This document shows positions 34,683 through 42,978 of a stretch of 64,000 nt of DNA, piece by piece (the first letter of the stretch is position 1; each line of letters starts with the position of its first letter). The translations under genes were made by a program, and so were the position numbers. The notes under the pieces are model-generated. The model searched no databases. It was not told where the DNA came from and worked only from the letters and a program-made list of their open reading frames with translations. This DNA is from Hugenholtzia roseola DSM 9546 (GTDB lineage Bacteria > Bacteroidota > Bacteroidia > Cytophagales > Bernardetiaceae): NCBI RefSeq assembly GCF_000422585.1, contig NZ_AUGI01000039.1:1-64000 (forward strand). Direction: 5' to 3'.

Positions 34683-35318
34683 ATGCTAACTATACCGATA
34701 CTATCTTCCATCTCTGTTGTTATTTTAGCTCTGACCGTCATTTTAAGTTTGATAGGGTTTCAGAAGCCTGACATTCAGAACAAACTCATTTACAATCCCT
34801 ATCGCGTCCATCAACGTGGCGAATACTATCGTTTTCTATCTTCGGGCTTTATTCATGCTAATTTTTTGCATTTATTTTTTAATATGTTTTCTTTTATTCT
34901 CTTTGCTTTACAGGTAGAAACGGTCTATATTCAGCAGTTGGGGGCTATCAATGGGCGTGTTTTATTTGTGGCAATGTATCTATTTTCTATTGTCATTTCT
35001 GATTTGCCAAGTTATTTTAAGTACAAAGATAAATCATACTACAACTCTTTGGGTGCGTCTGGTGGCGTTTCGGCAATCGTCTTTGCTGCCATTTTGTTCA
35101 ATCCTACCCAACAAATTATGATTTATTTTATACCCCTACCCGGCTTTATTTTGGGAATTTTATACCTTATCTACTCCTACTTTCAGGCGCGAAACTCCAA
35201 CGACAACATCAACCATTCGGCGCACCTTTGGGGGGCAGTTTTTGGCTTTATCGTCAGTGCCGCCCTTATTCCCAGCAGCTTGCAAAACTTTGTGGTACGC
35301 ATTATTCATTGGTTTTAA
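34683..35318 (+). CDS. Rhomboid-family intramembrane serine protease
   Basis: The 211-residue product has six membrane helices, with HANFLHLFFNMFSFILF (the H-x3-H-x3-N rhomboid motif). The catalytic Ser is in GASGGVSA (about residue 130) and the catalytic His in NHSAHLWGAVFG (about residue 182). Rhomboids cleave membrane-anchored substrates inside the bilayer. I start it at the ATG at 34683; the TTG upstream adds a polar, lysine-rich stretch that is not needed. The active-site set is complete. Confidence 0.9.
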   Translation: MLTIPILSSISVVILALTVILSLIGFQKPDIQNKLIYNPYRVHQRGEYYRFLSSGFIHANFLHLFFNMFSFILFALQVETVYIQQLGAINGRVLFVAMYLFSIVISDLPSYFKYKDKSYYNSLGASGGVSAIVFAAILFNPTQQIMIYFIPLPGFILGILYLIYSYFQARNSNDNINHSAHLWGAVFGFIVSAALIPSSLQNFVVRIIHWF

Positions 35319-35478
35319 TATTTGTTTTTTTGCCACTTGGTTGCCACTTCTTTGTAAGTTTGCCCTACACAAACCTACAAACAAGAGGCGCATCTTGCTT
35401 GAAAAACCATTGCCCTGAAATATTTTCCTGACTCTTTTTTAAAAATATAATCCTTTATTTTATCTTTTTTATTTCAAT

Positions 35479-36330
35479 ATGTACAAATACGACATTTCAA
35501 ATTACGCCCCCAACGACGAATTTAATCGCCTGCGCCTACACGGTTGGAGGCTGTCGATAGGCGACACGTTGAAGCGAGCGCAACAAATCTTCCACGCCCA
35601 ATTAGGGCTATTTATCGGCTACTTTGTAGTGGCTTATCTGATTTTAATCGTGGGTTCGCTTATCCTTTCCTGTGTGCCTTTTATAGGAAATTTTGCAGGT
35701 TCGGTGCTTTCTGTGTGTCTTTATGCAGGCTACTACATTGTGTCTTTCAAAATTTCGCAGGAGCAGAACGTAGAATTTGCCGACTTTTTTGAGGGTTTCA
35801 AAAAGGGTTTGCCCTTGGGCTTGTACGCCATTGTTTCAACTTTCATCATTGCTTTGGGCGCAATTCCATTTGCGATTATGTTTGTGATGGTGGGCGTTTT
35901 TAGCAACCCCGAAGTATTTACAAAAACAATCACCGATAACCCTATCTTTTTAGGTCTTTTTGTAATCGCTTCTTTATTTTTTGGCATATACGCACTCTAT
36001 ATCTCGGCAATGTACCTACTTGCGCCCTATTTGATTACCTTTTCGAACCTCTCTTTTTGGGACGCAATGGAAATTAGCCGCAAGACGATGCGCAAAAACA
36101 TGAGCATAGGGATTCTCTTTTTGATAGTTTCCTTTCTTATCAATTTATTAGGCGTTTTGGCATTGTTAGTAGGTCTATTATACACTGTCCCCCTGACTTT
36201 GATTGCAGGCTATGTTTTTTATGATATACTTTTGCAACAAAATGGGAACATTGGTGCAGAAACCAATAATTCCGACATGCCGCCTAAAACAGGCGATTTT
36301 AGAGAAGGCAGCCCCTTAGACCAATTCTAA
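35479..36330 (+). CDS. Uncharacterised multi-pass membrane protein
   Basis: The 283-residue product has about six hydrophobic helices between residues 45 and 260. Its N-terminus is soluble, with LRLHGWRLSIGDTLKRAQQIFHAQLG. Its composition and helix layout resemble integral-membrane proteins annotated as DUF975- or glycerophosphoryl-diester-type membrane domains, but I recognise no diagnostic motif. The polar tail (TNNSDMPPKTGDFREG) is cytoplasmic by charge. It ends just before a bidirectional terminator and is convergent with the porin-like gene after it. Confidence 0.6.
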   Translation: MYKYDISNYAPNDEFNRLRLHGWRLSIGDTLKRAQQIFHAQLGLFIGYFVVAYLILIVGSLILSCVPFIGNFAGSVLSVCLYAGYYIVSFKISQEQNVEFADFFEGFKKGLPLGLYAIVSTFIIALGAIPFAIMFVMVGVFSNPEVFTKTITDNPIFLGLFVIASLFFGIYALYISAMYLLAPYLITFSNLSFWDAMEISRKTMRKNMSIGILFLIVSFLINLLGVLALLVGLLYTVPLTLIAGYVFYDILLQQNGNIGAETNNSDMPPKTGDFREGSPLDQF

Positions 36331-36342
36331 CTTTTTAAAGAC

Positions 36343-36376
36343 AAAAACCCTAAGTTCGAAAAAACTTAGGGTTTTT
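36343..36376. terminator. Bidirectional terminator
   Basis: AAAAACCCTAAGTT and AACTTAGGGTTTTT form a perfect 14-bp stem around six bases. It is placed between two convergent genes. Confidence 0.88.
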
Positions 36377-36420
36377 GTTTGAAATTTTATATCAGATAAC
36401 TTAAAAGTTTTACTAAAATT

Positions 36421-37098
36421 TTACTTGCGGCTCAAAAAAGCAAAACTAACATAAATACTTAACATATCTATCTTTTGTTTGCCTTCCACTGCGCCTGTGC
36501 CAATGCCTACAATGCTGGTGTTGCGCGAAAATTTAGGATTAGCCGCTTGGTATTGTATGCCAATGCGAATGGCACTTGCCCCTTCGTTGTTGATAAATTT
36601 CAAGCCGCCGCCAATAGAATAGCCAAAGGCAGGCGCAATATCAGCCTCAATTTCACCCAAAGTACCATATTTTACCTGCGGCGCACGCGCTACCATAAGC
36701 CCTGCTAAGGCGCGAAATTCGGGTGCAATGGCAGGCGTGATGGGATATGATAATTCACCACCCAACATTAAATTTGCATTTACCCAAGGCTGTGTATCAT
36801 CATTTGCCCCAACATTAAGCCCAAAATTCGTGTTGCTGCGGTTGTAAGGATTGATATTAACCCCCACATGGTAGGCGATACCAAAAAGTGGGTGAATAAA
36901 ATTAGCTCCATCAAAACCCAAACCGCCACCAAATTTCGCCACATTGCTGTAAGGTTCAGACGAGGGAATACTGCCATGCAAAGTCAGTGCGCCATAGCTT
37001 TGCGAATCCTGTGCCTTTAAAGCAGTAACCGCGACTAAGGGTAGGAAAAGAGCCAAACAAAGGCTTGTAAAAAGACGTGAAAGGGGAGTTAGTTGCAT
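36421..37098 (-). CDS. Predicted outer-membrane beta-barrel protein
   Basis: The 225-residue product has a signal peptide (LTSLCLALFLPLVAVTALKAQ-type, cleavage near residue 29). About eight to ten amphipathic strands follow (YGALTLHGSI, GIAYHVGVNIN, LMLGGELSYPI, IGIQYQAANP). It ends in FLSRK after a strand-rich C-terminus (DMLSIYVSFAF). It fits small porin-like Bacteroidota barrels, and I cannot assign a substrate. It is a single-gene unit running into the shared terminator. Confidence 0.68.
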   Translation of the reverse strand: MQLTPLSRLFTSLCLALFLPLVAVTALKAQDSQSYGALTLHGSIPSSEPYSNVAKFGGGLGFDGANFIHPLFGIAYHVGVNINPYNRSNTNFGLNVGANDDTQPWVNANLMLGGELSYPITPAIAPEFRALAGLMVARAPQVKYGTLGEIEADIAPAFGYSIGGGLKFINNEGASAIRIGIQYQAANPKFSRNTSIVGIGTGAVEGKQKIDMLSIYVSFAFLSRK

Positions 37099-37210
37099 AA
37101 AAAGAGGTTTAAGATAGTATAAATAAAGGAAAATAAAGTTTTTGTCTAATTGTATAAAAAAGGTCAGAAAAAGGTCATGAAAAGATTAGGAAAATTCGTG
37201 AAAAAATTGC

Positions 37211-37987
37211 TTATTTCATCTCCTCACGACGCATCTTTTTACCTTCTTCGCTTAGGTCTAATTCACCTACGCGCTCAATCGTGCCATCAGGTTGAATTTC
37301 ATAAATGAAACCTTGCTGATTTTTGTTTTCTTTTGGTTTTTTATCTGCATTTAGATTGTTAAAATCTTTTGAAGTAGAAGTAGTATAACAATCAAAGGTC
37401 AGGTCTTTATTGACGTGGCAATACATTTGGTCGAGCTGCTCGAAGCCCCCTGTTTTGCCATAAATATAATACTGCACATTTTGCGCATCAATCGGATTGC
37501 CTTCCTTATCAAAAGTAATAAGTTTGGTGTATTGAAATACATTCCCATCAATACCATAAAAAATCAAAGCAAAAATTTCTTCATTTTCTACGGGCAAAGT
37601 ACCCACGAGGTAGAGTTTTTTATTGCCTGCGGGGGCTTCCATGATGCTTTGGTCGCGCTTGTCGATGATATGAAAATACTTTTGGTATTCGGCAGCCGTA
37701 ACAGGGCGAAAAGAAGCCGCATTGACCTTTTCGGGTGCATGAAAGGGCGTTTTAATGGGCTTCAAAGTCTTAAAAAAGGCTTGAAAATCCTCTGCTACGC
37801 CTTCTTTGAGGCGATACTTAGCCAAATTTTCCGTTTCGTCGGGCGTATAAACATTCGCCCCTGCGATATTAAGCGGACGTTCTTTGCGCTTTTTGTACTC
37901 TTCTTTGGTTTCTTGGGCAGAAAGTGGCAGAGCCAAAAATAGGAAAGCTAAAAAGGCAAAGAGGCGAAAGAGATTTGTCTGTTTCAT
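37211..37987 (-). CDS. Exported protein of unknown function
   Basis: The 258-residue product has a signal peptide (LFRLFAFLAFLFLALPLSAQ, cleavage after residue 25). The mature part is soluble, with many charged residues and a repeated strand pattern (KLYLVGTLPVENEEIFALIFYGIDGNVFQYTKLITFDKEG). No lipobox, repeat or catalytic motif is recognised. It ends in a strongly charged tail (GKKMRREEMK). Promoter unknown. Probably periplasmic. Confidence 0.6.
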   Translation of the reverse strand: MKQTNLFRLFAFLAFLFLALPLSAQETKEEYKKRKERPLNIAGANVYTPDETENLAKYRLKEGVAEDFQAFFKTLKPIKTPFHAPEKVNAASFRPVTAAEYQKYFHIIDKRDQSIMEAPAGNKKLYLVGTLPVENEEIFALIFYGIDGNVFQYTKLITFDKEGNPIDAQNVQYYIYGKTGGFEQLDQMYCHVNKDLTFDCYTTSTSKDFNNLNADKKPKENKNQQGFIYEIQPDGTIERVGELDLSEEGKKMRREEMK

Positions 37988-38092
37988 ATTGAAAACTGTA
38001 TTTTTAGTGGCTTGAATAAGAATATTACAAGGCTAAGGAGGTGCAAAATCCGTGCAAAAGTAGCAAAATCTTTTTCTTTAATCCTTTTTAAC

Positions 38093-38100
38093 TACCTTTG
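38093..38100 (+). promoter_or_regulatory. Probable -7 box for the SbtA-like gene
   Basis: TACCTTTG, 82 bases before the ATG. The region 19 bases upstream is T-rich but has no clean TTTG. Confidence 0.4.
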
Positions 38101-38181
38101 CCCTGCATAAGCCCATAAAAGGGAGGCTGCAAACAAACCAAAAGCTGCACCTTTTCCCTACCCTTTACACACACAAAGACT

Positions 38182-39162
38182 ATGGATTTTGAAATACTCC
38201 TTGCCAATCTGACCAATCCTACCCTACTCTTTTTTGTCTTGGGGATTTTAGCCACTTTATTAAAAAGCGACTTGGAAATCCCCAAACCCTCCACCAAATT
38301 TATCTCCCTTTATCTGCTCTTTGCGATAGGTTTCAGAGGGGGGCAGGAATTAGCACACAGCGATTTTAATAGCGAAATTCTATTTTCGGTCTTGTTTGGT
38401 TTGGCGTTGGCTGCCTTAGTGCCGCTCTACACTTTTTTTATTCTCAAACGCCGCATGAGCATCAGCGACGCAGGCGCAGTAGCCGCTACTTATGGCTCGG
38501 TAAGTGCCGTTACCTTTGTCGCGACTGCCTCTTTTCTGGAAGCGCAACAGCTCACTTTTGGCGGACACATGGTGGCGGTAATGGCATTGATGGAATCGCC
38601 TGCCATCATTGTAGGCGTGATTTTGATGCGACAATATGAAGCCGCCCTACCCGAACACCCCGACGCGCCGCCCCGTCAGTCGCTCAAAAGTATCGTACTA
38701 CATTCCTTCACCAACGGCAGTGTTTTGCTCATTTTGGGGAGTCTTCTCATCGGGCTTATCGCTGATACCAAACAGGCAGAGGGTATCAAGCCCTTCACCA
38801 CCGACATCTTCAAAGGCTTCTTGGCTATTTTTCTCTTGGAAATGGGCATGGTTACGGCGCAAAGGTTTTCAGCCTTCAAAAATTACGGCTTTTTCCTACC
38901 CCTTTTCGCAATCCTTGTCCCTGCCTTTAATGGTATCCTGACCGCCTTTTTAAGCGGTTTTATTACCGCCGACATCGGCAATCGCCTCATTTTTTCTATC
39001 TTAGCGGCGAGTGCTTCCTATATTGCCGTTCCCGCTGCCATGCAAATGGCTGCACCCAAAGCCAATCCGGGTCTTTATATTCCAATGGCACTGGGGCTGA
39101 CCTTTCCCTTCAATATTACAATCGGTCTGCCACTTTATTTTGAAATTATACAACGATTTTAA
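38182..39162 (+). CDS. SbtA-type sodium-dependent bicarbonate/small-solute permease
   Basis: The 326-residue product has ten hydrophobic segments and the family motifs LLFFVLGILATLLKSDLEIP (N-terminus), LFAIGFRGGQEL, and GSVSAVTFVAT. The second half has LLEMGMVTAQRF and ASASYIAVPAAMQMA with NPGLYIPMALGLTFPFN. These are the hallmarks of the SbtA superfamily (PF05982), which takes up bicarbonate with sodium in cyanobacteria. In heterotrophs the substrate is not established. No SbtB (PII-like) partner is adjacent. Confidence 0.88.
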   Translation: MDFEILLANLTNPTLLFFVLGILATLLKSDLEIPKPSTKFISLYLLFAIGFRGGQELAHSDFNSEILFSVLFGLALAALVPLYTFFILKRRMSISDAGAVAATYGSVSAVTFVATASFLEAQQLTFGGHMVAVMALMESPAIIVGVILMRQYEAALPEHPDAPPRQSLKSIVLHSFTNGSVLLILGSLLIGLIADTKQAEGIKPFTTDIFKGFLAIFLLEMGMVTAQRFSAFKNYGFFLPLFAILVPAFNGILTAFLSGFITADIGNRLIFSILAASASYIAVPAAMQMAAPKANPGLYIPMALGLTFPFNITIGLPLYFEIIQRF

Positions 39163-39223
39163 AGCTACCAAATTTGCTCCTTTTTTAAAATTCTATTTAT
39201 TTCTTTTTTCTAATTTTATCTTT

Positions 39224-39763
39224 ATGAAAAAAAATTTCATCTTCGCCTTAGGGTTCTCTTCCCTACTCTTAGTTGCTTGTGGTAAAAAAGCAGACTCCAC
39301 CACTACCGCTTCGGCAGATTCGGTAGCGACAGCACAAGTAGAAAACGCAACCGACAACGCCACAAGTAAGATGGCTGAAAATGCCGCTACCCAAGAAACA
39401 GCGCAAGAGTACGACTTAGTCTTGAATTATGACAAAGCCGATTTGCACGAAAGTATCAAAATTAAAAAAATAGACGAAAAAACGATTCGTTATGAAGTCT
39501 ATCTAAGCAGCGGCGAATGTCCTGAAACCACCATTAGCGGCACAGCCACACTCAAAGAAGGTGATGCCGAATCAGACGAAGATGCCGAAGGCAACGCCTA
39601 TTTTGTAGATGAATACACAGACGACAAAGCCCAGCCTTGCAGCGTTAGCCTCCGCATTGGTAGTGAAGAAAAGCCCATCAAAGGGCGTTTCCAACTCTAT
39701 ACCTGCCATCATTTTGCTTGTGGCGAAAGCTATGATTCGCAGGTGATGACGGCAAGCAAATAA
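39224..39763 (+). CDS. Small lipoprotein of unknown function
   Basis: The 179-residue product has a lipobox LLVAC (about residues 15-19) followed by a Ser/Thr/Ala-rich linker (SADSVATAQVENATDNATS). A compact domain then contains two Cys pairs (SGECPETT, AQPCSVSL, LYTCHHFACGES). The Cys residues are likely oxidised to disulfides outside the cytoplasm. No family is recognised. I use the ATG at 39224; the upstream in-frame segment belongs to the end of the SbtA-like gene region. It is followed by a strong terminator. Confidence 0.65.
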   Translation: MKKNFIFALGFSSLLLVACGKKADSTTTASADSVATAQVENATDNATSKMAENAATQETAQEYDLVLNYDKADLHESIKIKKIDEKTIRYEVYLSSGECPETTISGTATLKEGDAESDEDAEGNAYFVDEYTDDKAQPCSVSLRIGSEEKPIKGRFQLYTCHHFACGESYDSQVMTASK

Positions 39764-39787
39764 ACTCTATCTTTTTAGTTAAATTTT

Positions 39788-39826
39788 AAATAGAACGAAC
39801 TATTTTTTAAATAGTTTGTTCTATTT
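39788..39826. terminator. Strong hairpin terminator
   Basis: AAATAGAACGAACTATTT and AAATAGTTTGTTCTATTT form an 18-bp stem with one wobble pair. T-rich tails are present on both sides, and the flanking genes are convergent. Confidence 0.85.
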
Positions 39827-39853
39827 CTTCTATTTTTTTGTTTTCTCTACTTT

Positions 39854-40435
39854 TCAAAGATAACGCAAACCCGAAAAATGGTCGGCAAGGTGAAAAGCGT
39901 GTGCCTTTTCGTATGCCGCCCTATCGAGCTGCCCATAGATAAAATGAGGTTCATATTTGCCTTGATGATTTTCAAAGTCGGTCAGGGCTTTGCGCAAACG
40001 CTCAAAAGCCTTGTTTAAATCGCCCTCCTTTTCAAGTGGCGCAGCGGCAGGAATTGGCTCATTGCGGTCGTGCTTCATAAAATTTTGAGCGGCAAACTTT
40101 TCAAAGACCCACTTTCCTACTGTTTTTTTGATAAACGCAGGCTTGTGTTTGGGATAGCCGACAAGAGAGTATTCTACACTTTGCGCACAATGTATCAGGT
40201 TTTGGTGCAAAGACCATTCACCTAATAGTTCTATCTTAGAAGGATTTAGTAGAAATGCTTTTTCCAATTTTTCTAATTCTAACCAAGCCTCTTTCAAAGA
40301 CTCAAAACGAAGCGTTTGCAAAGCGGAATTAGGCGTAGAAAGATGGTGGTCGAAAGCAAGCGCACCACCAATGCCCCCCAAAGCAAGCGTAGTGCCTGCA
40401 CCCGCCATAAGGCGTATAAATTTTCGTCTGTTCAT
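39854..40435 (-). CDS. DUF1569-family protein with twin-arginine-like signal
   Basis: The 193-residue product begins MNRRKFIRLMAGAGTTLALGG, a twin-arginine-type signal (RRKF), so export by Tat is likely. The remainder (WSLHQNLIHCAQSVEYSLVGYPKHKPAFIKKTVGKWVF) matches DUF1569, a DinB-like helical bundle, with His residues in WSLHQNLIHC that could bind metal. The gene lies 35 bases after the TolC-type gene on the same strand, so the two may be co-transcribed. Function unknown. Confidence 0.75.
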   Translation of the reverse strand: MNRRKFIRLMAGAGTTLALGGIGGALAFDHHLSTPNSALQTLRFESLKEAWLELEKLEKAFLLNPSKIELLGEWSLHQNLIHCAQSVEYSLVGYPKHKPAFIKKTVGKWVFEKFAAQNFMKHDRNEPIPAAAPLEKEGDLNKAFERLRKALTDFENHQGKYEPHFIYGQLDRAAYEKAHAFHLADHFSGLRYL

Positions 40436-40470
40436 AAAAATTAGGTATTTGATATAAAAATAGGCGCGTT

Positions 40471-41922
40471 TTATTCAAATTCGGCAGGCATTTCCCCTGC
40501 ATTGTAGCGAAATTCTGCCTTCGCCTTGGCGTACTTAGCCCGTAGGTCTATCAATTTAAGCGTAGCTTCTATCAAATATCGCTCGCGCACATTGATATAA
40601 AAAAACGAACTACTACCCAATTCGAAAAGCGTCTGTTCGCCATCACGCATAATGGCGGCATTGTCCCTATTCAAAGTTTGGAGCGAAAGCATCTGCTGGG
40701 TATTTTGTAGCTGCACAAAGGCACGCTCCACCTCTACACGCACCTGTTTTTTGACAAAGTCGAAGGTAAAATTTTCCTGTTTGAGTTTGAAGCCGCTGGC
40801 AACAAAAGCCGCTCTCTCTTTTCTTAGCAAAAGTGGTGCGTAAAAAGAAAAGCCAAATTTATAGTTTTCCTGCAAAAGAAAGCTACTCGCACCGCCTTGT
40901 GGGGCTAAAAGTGGCTTGTATTCCAAATTCAGTTCGGGCATCATTTGAAAGCGGTAGAGTTTCCTATCTATCTCTACGCTTTTAATTTTCTGAACCTGTT
41001 TCAAAATTTCGGGGTGATTTTCTGCCGCCCTTTGCGCCCATTCTTCTACCAAAAAAGTTTCCATCTCACCCCCTCGAATAGAAGGGTAGATGTCGTTTCT
41101 GACAAAAAGCATCTCGTTTTTGTCTAAAACATTGTCATTATTCCAAAGAAAAGTAGAAAGATGCAAACGCGCATTTTCATAATTGATAGCTCCCTGCAAC
41201 TGCTCTACCTTGCGCCGCTGCACTTCCATACGCGCCTCTACGGTATCTAAGGCGCGATATTTTCCTAAGTCGGAAGCCGCCCTGACTGCCTCATAGCGTT
41301 CTTCGGCTAATCGGACACTCTCGTCATATAAAAGCAACATTTGATAGTGCGCATACCAATCCCAATAGGCTTTTGCTGCATCAAAGAAAAGTTTGTTGAA
41401 GGTCTTGCGCTGTTCGGCAAGGTTCATTTGATAGGCAACTTCAGACTGTCGCAATTCCGCTCGTCTTTTATCAAAGATAAGATTTCGCAAGACGGGAATT
41501 TCTATGCCTGCATAAAACAAGCCGCCTTCTGGGACTTTTAGTTCGCTATCTAAATAAGTACCTGAATGATTTTCATAGCCTGCCTTCAAGTCAAAGCCTA
41601 AAAGGGTAGGAATTTTTAGGTCTGCAAAGAATTTATTGTAATATTCTGTGGTTTTAAATTCTTTTTCCGTCATATCGCTCATCAAGACGGGGTCGAATGC
41701 GCCACGTGCCTTGCGAATATCGGCAAGGGAGATGTCATCTATCAGGTCGATGCGTTGAAAAAGCGGGTGATTCTGTGCCACCGCCGCCAGAAAATCTTGA
41801 AAGTAAAGCGTATCGGCAGGGCTTTGCGCCAAAAGGGAGGGTGAAAAAATAAGGGCAAAGGCACAACAAACAAGGTGCAATCGGGTAGCCAAAAACCGAC
41901 CTACAAACAAATGTTTCAACAT
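40471..41922 (-). CDS. TolC-family outer-membrane efflux protein
   Basis: The 483-residue product has a signal peptide (LATRLHLVCCAFALIFSPSLLAQ, about residues 10-34) and then the TolC helical-hairpin pattern with many coiled-coil segments. These include FNKLFFDAAKAYWDWYAHYQMLLLYDESVRLAEERYEAV and FAFVKKQVRVEVERAFVQLQNTQQMLSL-like repeats. Its DIRKARGAFDPVLMSDM start is common in the family. It would form the outer-membrane channel of an efflux or type I export system; no periplasmic adaptor or pump is nearby. I prefer the ATG at 41922 over earlier ones because it directly precedes the signal peptide. Confidence 0.83.
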   Translation of the reverse strand: MLKHLFVGRFLATRLHLVCCAFALIFSPSLLAQSPADTLYFQDFLAAVAQNHPLFQRIDLIDDISLADIRKARGAFDPVLMSDMTEKEFKTTEYYNKFFADLKIPTLLGFDLKAGYENHSGTYLDSELKVPEGGLFYAGIEIPVLRNLIFDKRRAELRQSEVAYQMNLAEQRKTFNKLFFDAAKAYWDWYAHYQMLLLYDESVRLAEERYEAVRAASDLGKYRALDTVEARMEVQRRKVEQLQGAINYENARLHLSTFLWNNDNVLDKNEMLFVRNDIYPSIRGGEMETFLVEEWAQRAAENHPEILKQVQKIKSVEIDRKLYRFQMMPELNLEYKPLLAPQGGASSFLLQENYKFGFSFYAPLLLRKERAAFVASGFKLKQENFTFDFVKKQVRVEVERAFVQLQNTQQMLSLQTLNRDNAAIMRDGEQTLFELGSSSFFYINVRERYLIEATLKLIDLRAKYAKAKAEFRYNAGEMPAEFE

Positions 41923-42033
41923 AAAGGTAGAGGAAAGGGGGCGATAAAGCATTTTTATAGTAAGACTTTCTCTTTTAATAGTTTTACTTTTCCAAAAAAC
42001 TACAAAGAGAAGCCTTTGTTTTTTCTTTGGCTG

Positions 42034-42041
42034 CAAAGATA
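42034..42041 (-). promoter_or_regulatory. Probable -7 box for the TolC-type gene
   Basis: TATCTTTG on the minus strand. No good -33 element at the usual spacing. Confidence 0.35.
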
Positions 42042-42101
42042 CGACGAACTTGTTAGAATCCTACCGCCCCCTTGTGGTTTTAATTTTCTTTTTGTTTTTG
42101 G

Positions 42102-42626
42102 CTATTGTCGCAAAACGCGGATTTTAAATTGTCCGCTTTGTAGGCGAAAAAGTTGGCTTGGATTGCTGGTATTGCGCACCGTTCCTGCAAAAAAGCCTTC
42201 TACTACGTCGTCTTCAATCTTGGTAATTTGTATCTGACATTCGCCGTCGCGCCCTGTGAAGATGACATTGTTGGTAGGCGAAAAATTGATAATTACCTGA
42301 TTAGCAGGCACTTGTCGAGGGCTTGTATCGTCGAGGTCGAAGTTGAAAATTTGTAGGCGCAGGCTCATATTGCCGTTGAAGGGGTCAAAAAGTTGGCGGC
42401 GCAAAGAAAGCGACTGCACACTACTTTCATAGCCGTTGGTGATGGCAGGCAGGGCAGTGCCGGGGTCATTGAAGCGGAAAAACTCATTTCCTATCGTAAC
42501 CCAAATTTCCCCTTCGGGCGGGCTTTCGGGTAGCTCGTCGGTAGGTTCGCAGGCAGCCAAAAAGAGTAGCACCAAGAGCAGGAGAAAGCCTTTGGAATGG
42601 CGCGTAAAATTTTGAAGAGTTTTCAT
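42102..42626 (-). CDS. Lipoprotein of unknown function
   Basis: The 174-residue product has a classical lipobox (LLVLLFLAACEP, Cys about residue 26) and a Pro/Glu linker (DELPESPPEGE). A small all-beta domain follows (LSLRRQLFDPFNGNMSLRLQIFNFDLDDTSPRQVP). The final strand-rich part (VEGFFAGTVRN, LFRLQSGQFKIRVL) resembles domains of Bacteroidota lipoproteins annotated only as hypothetical. Probably membrane anchored. No operon partner is apparent. Confidence 0.62.
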   Translation of the reverse strand: MKTLQNFTRHSKGFLLLLVLLFLAACEPTDELPESPPEGEIWVTIGNEFFRFNDPGTALPAITNGYESSVQSLSLRRQLFDPFNGNMSLRLQIFNFDLDDTSPRQVPANQVIINFSPTNNVIFTGRDGECQIQITKIEDDVVEGFFAGTVRNTSNPSQLFRLQSGQFKIRVLRQ

Positions 42627-42700
42627 ATTGTTTTGAAAGTGTAAGTAAGATATTTTAGCATCTATAAACAAATTTGTAGCAGGACCTTTCGGGTGTGATA

Positions 42701-42861
42701 GGCGTTGTTACAACAAAGAAAGCGTTAAATGCACCCCACCCCAAACCCCTCCCCCATAGGGCGGGGCTTCAACTTCGTATCATTTTTTTCGCATAAATGC
42801 GAAAAAAATGATTTGGTTTTCGAACCCTCCCCTTTGGGGGGAGGGCAGGGTGGGGGTTCAG
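42701..42861 (+). repeat. Repeat family B, copy 2 (uninterrupted)
   Basis: It starts GGCGTTGTTACAAC and contains GCACCCCACCCC, GGGCGGGGC and the 16-bp-arm hairpin (ATCATTTTTTTCGCAT, two-base loop, inverse). CCCTCCCC/GGGGAGGG and one GGGCAGGGTGGGGGTT follow. Compared with the copy at 3.3 kb the hairpin differs by a paired change (TG/CA to CG/CG). It is the empty-site counterpart of the MITE insertion there. It takes up most of the 352-base gap between the lipoprotein gene and the next membrane gene; nothing else is seen. Confidence 0.75.
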
Positions 42862-42978
42862 GAAGTTTGCACACGAAATAAAGTTTGGATTTTCCCTACA
42901 AAAACAAGCATTTTTTTAGAAACAGTCCTTACAAACAACCGCAGAGTGTTTTGCAAAATTGTTTATAGACACTTTTTT

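Noticed and set aside
37415-37942. A 175-codon plus-strand frame opposite the exported protein gene.
   Set aside because: The minus-strand frame has a signal peptide and a normal gene layout; the plus-strand frame is a shadow.
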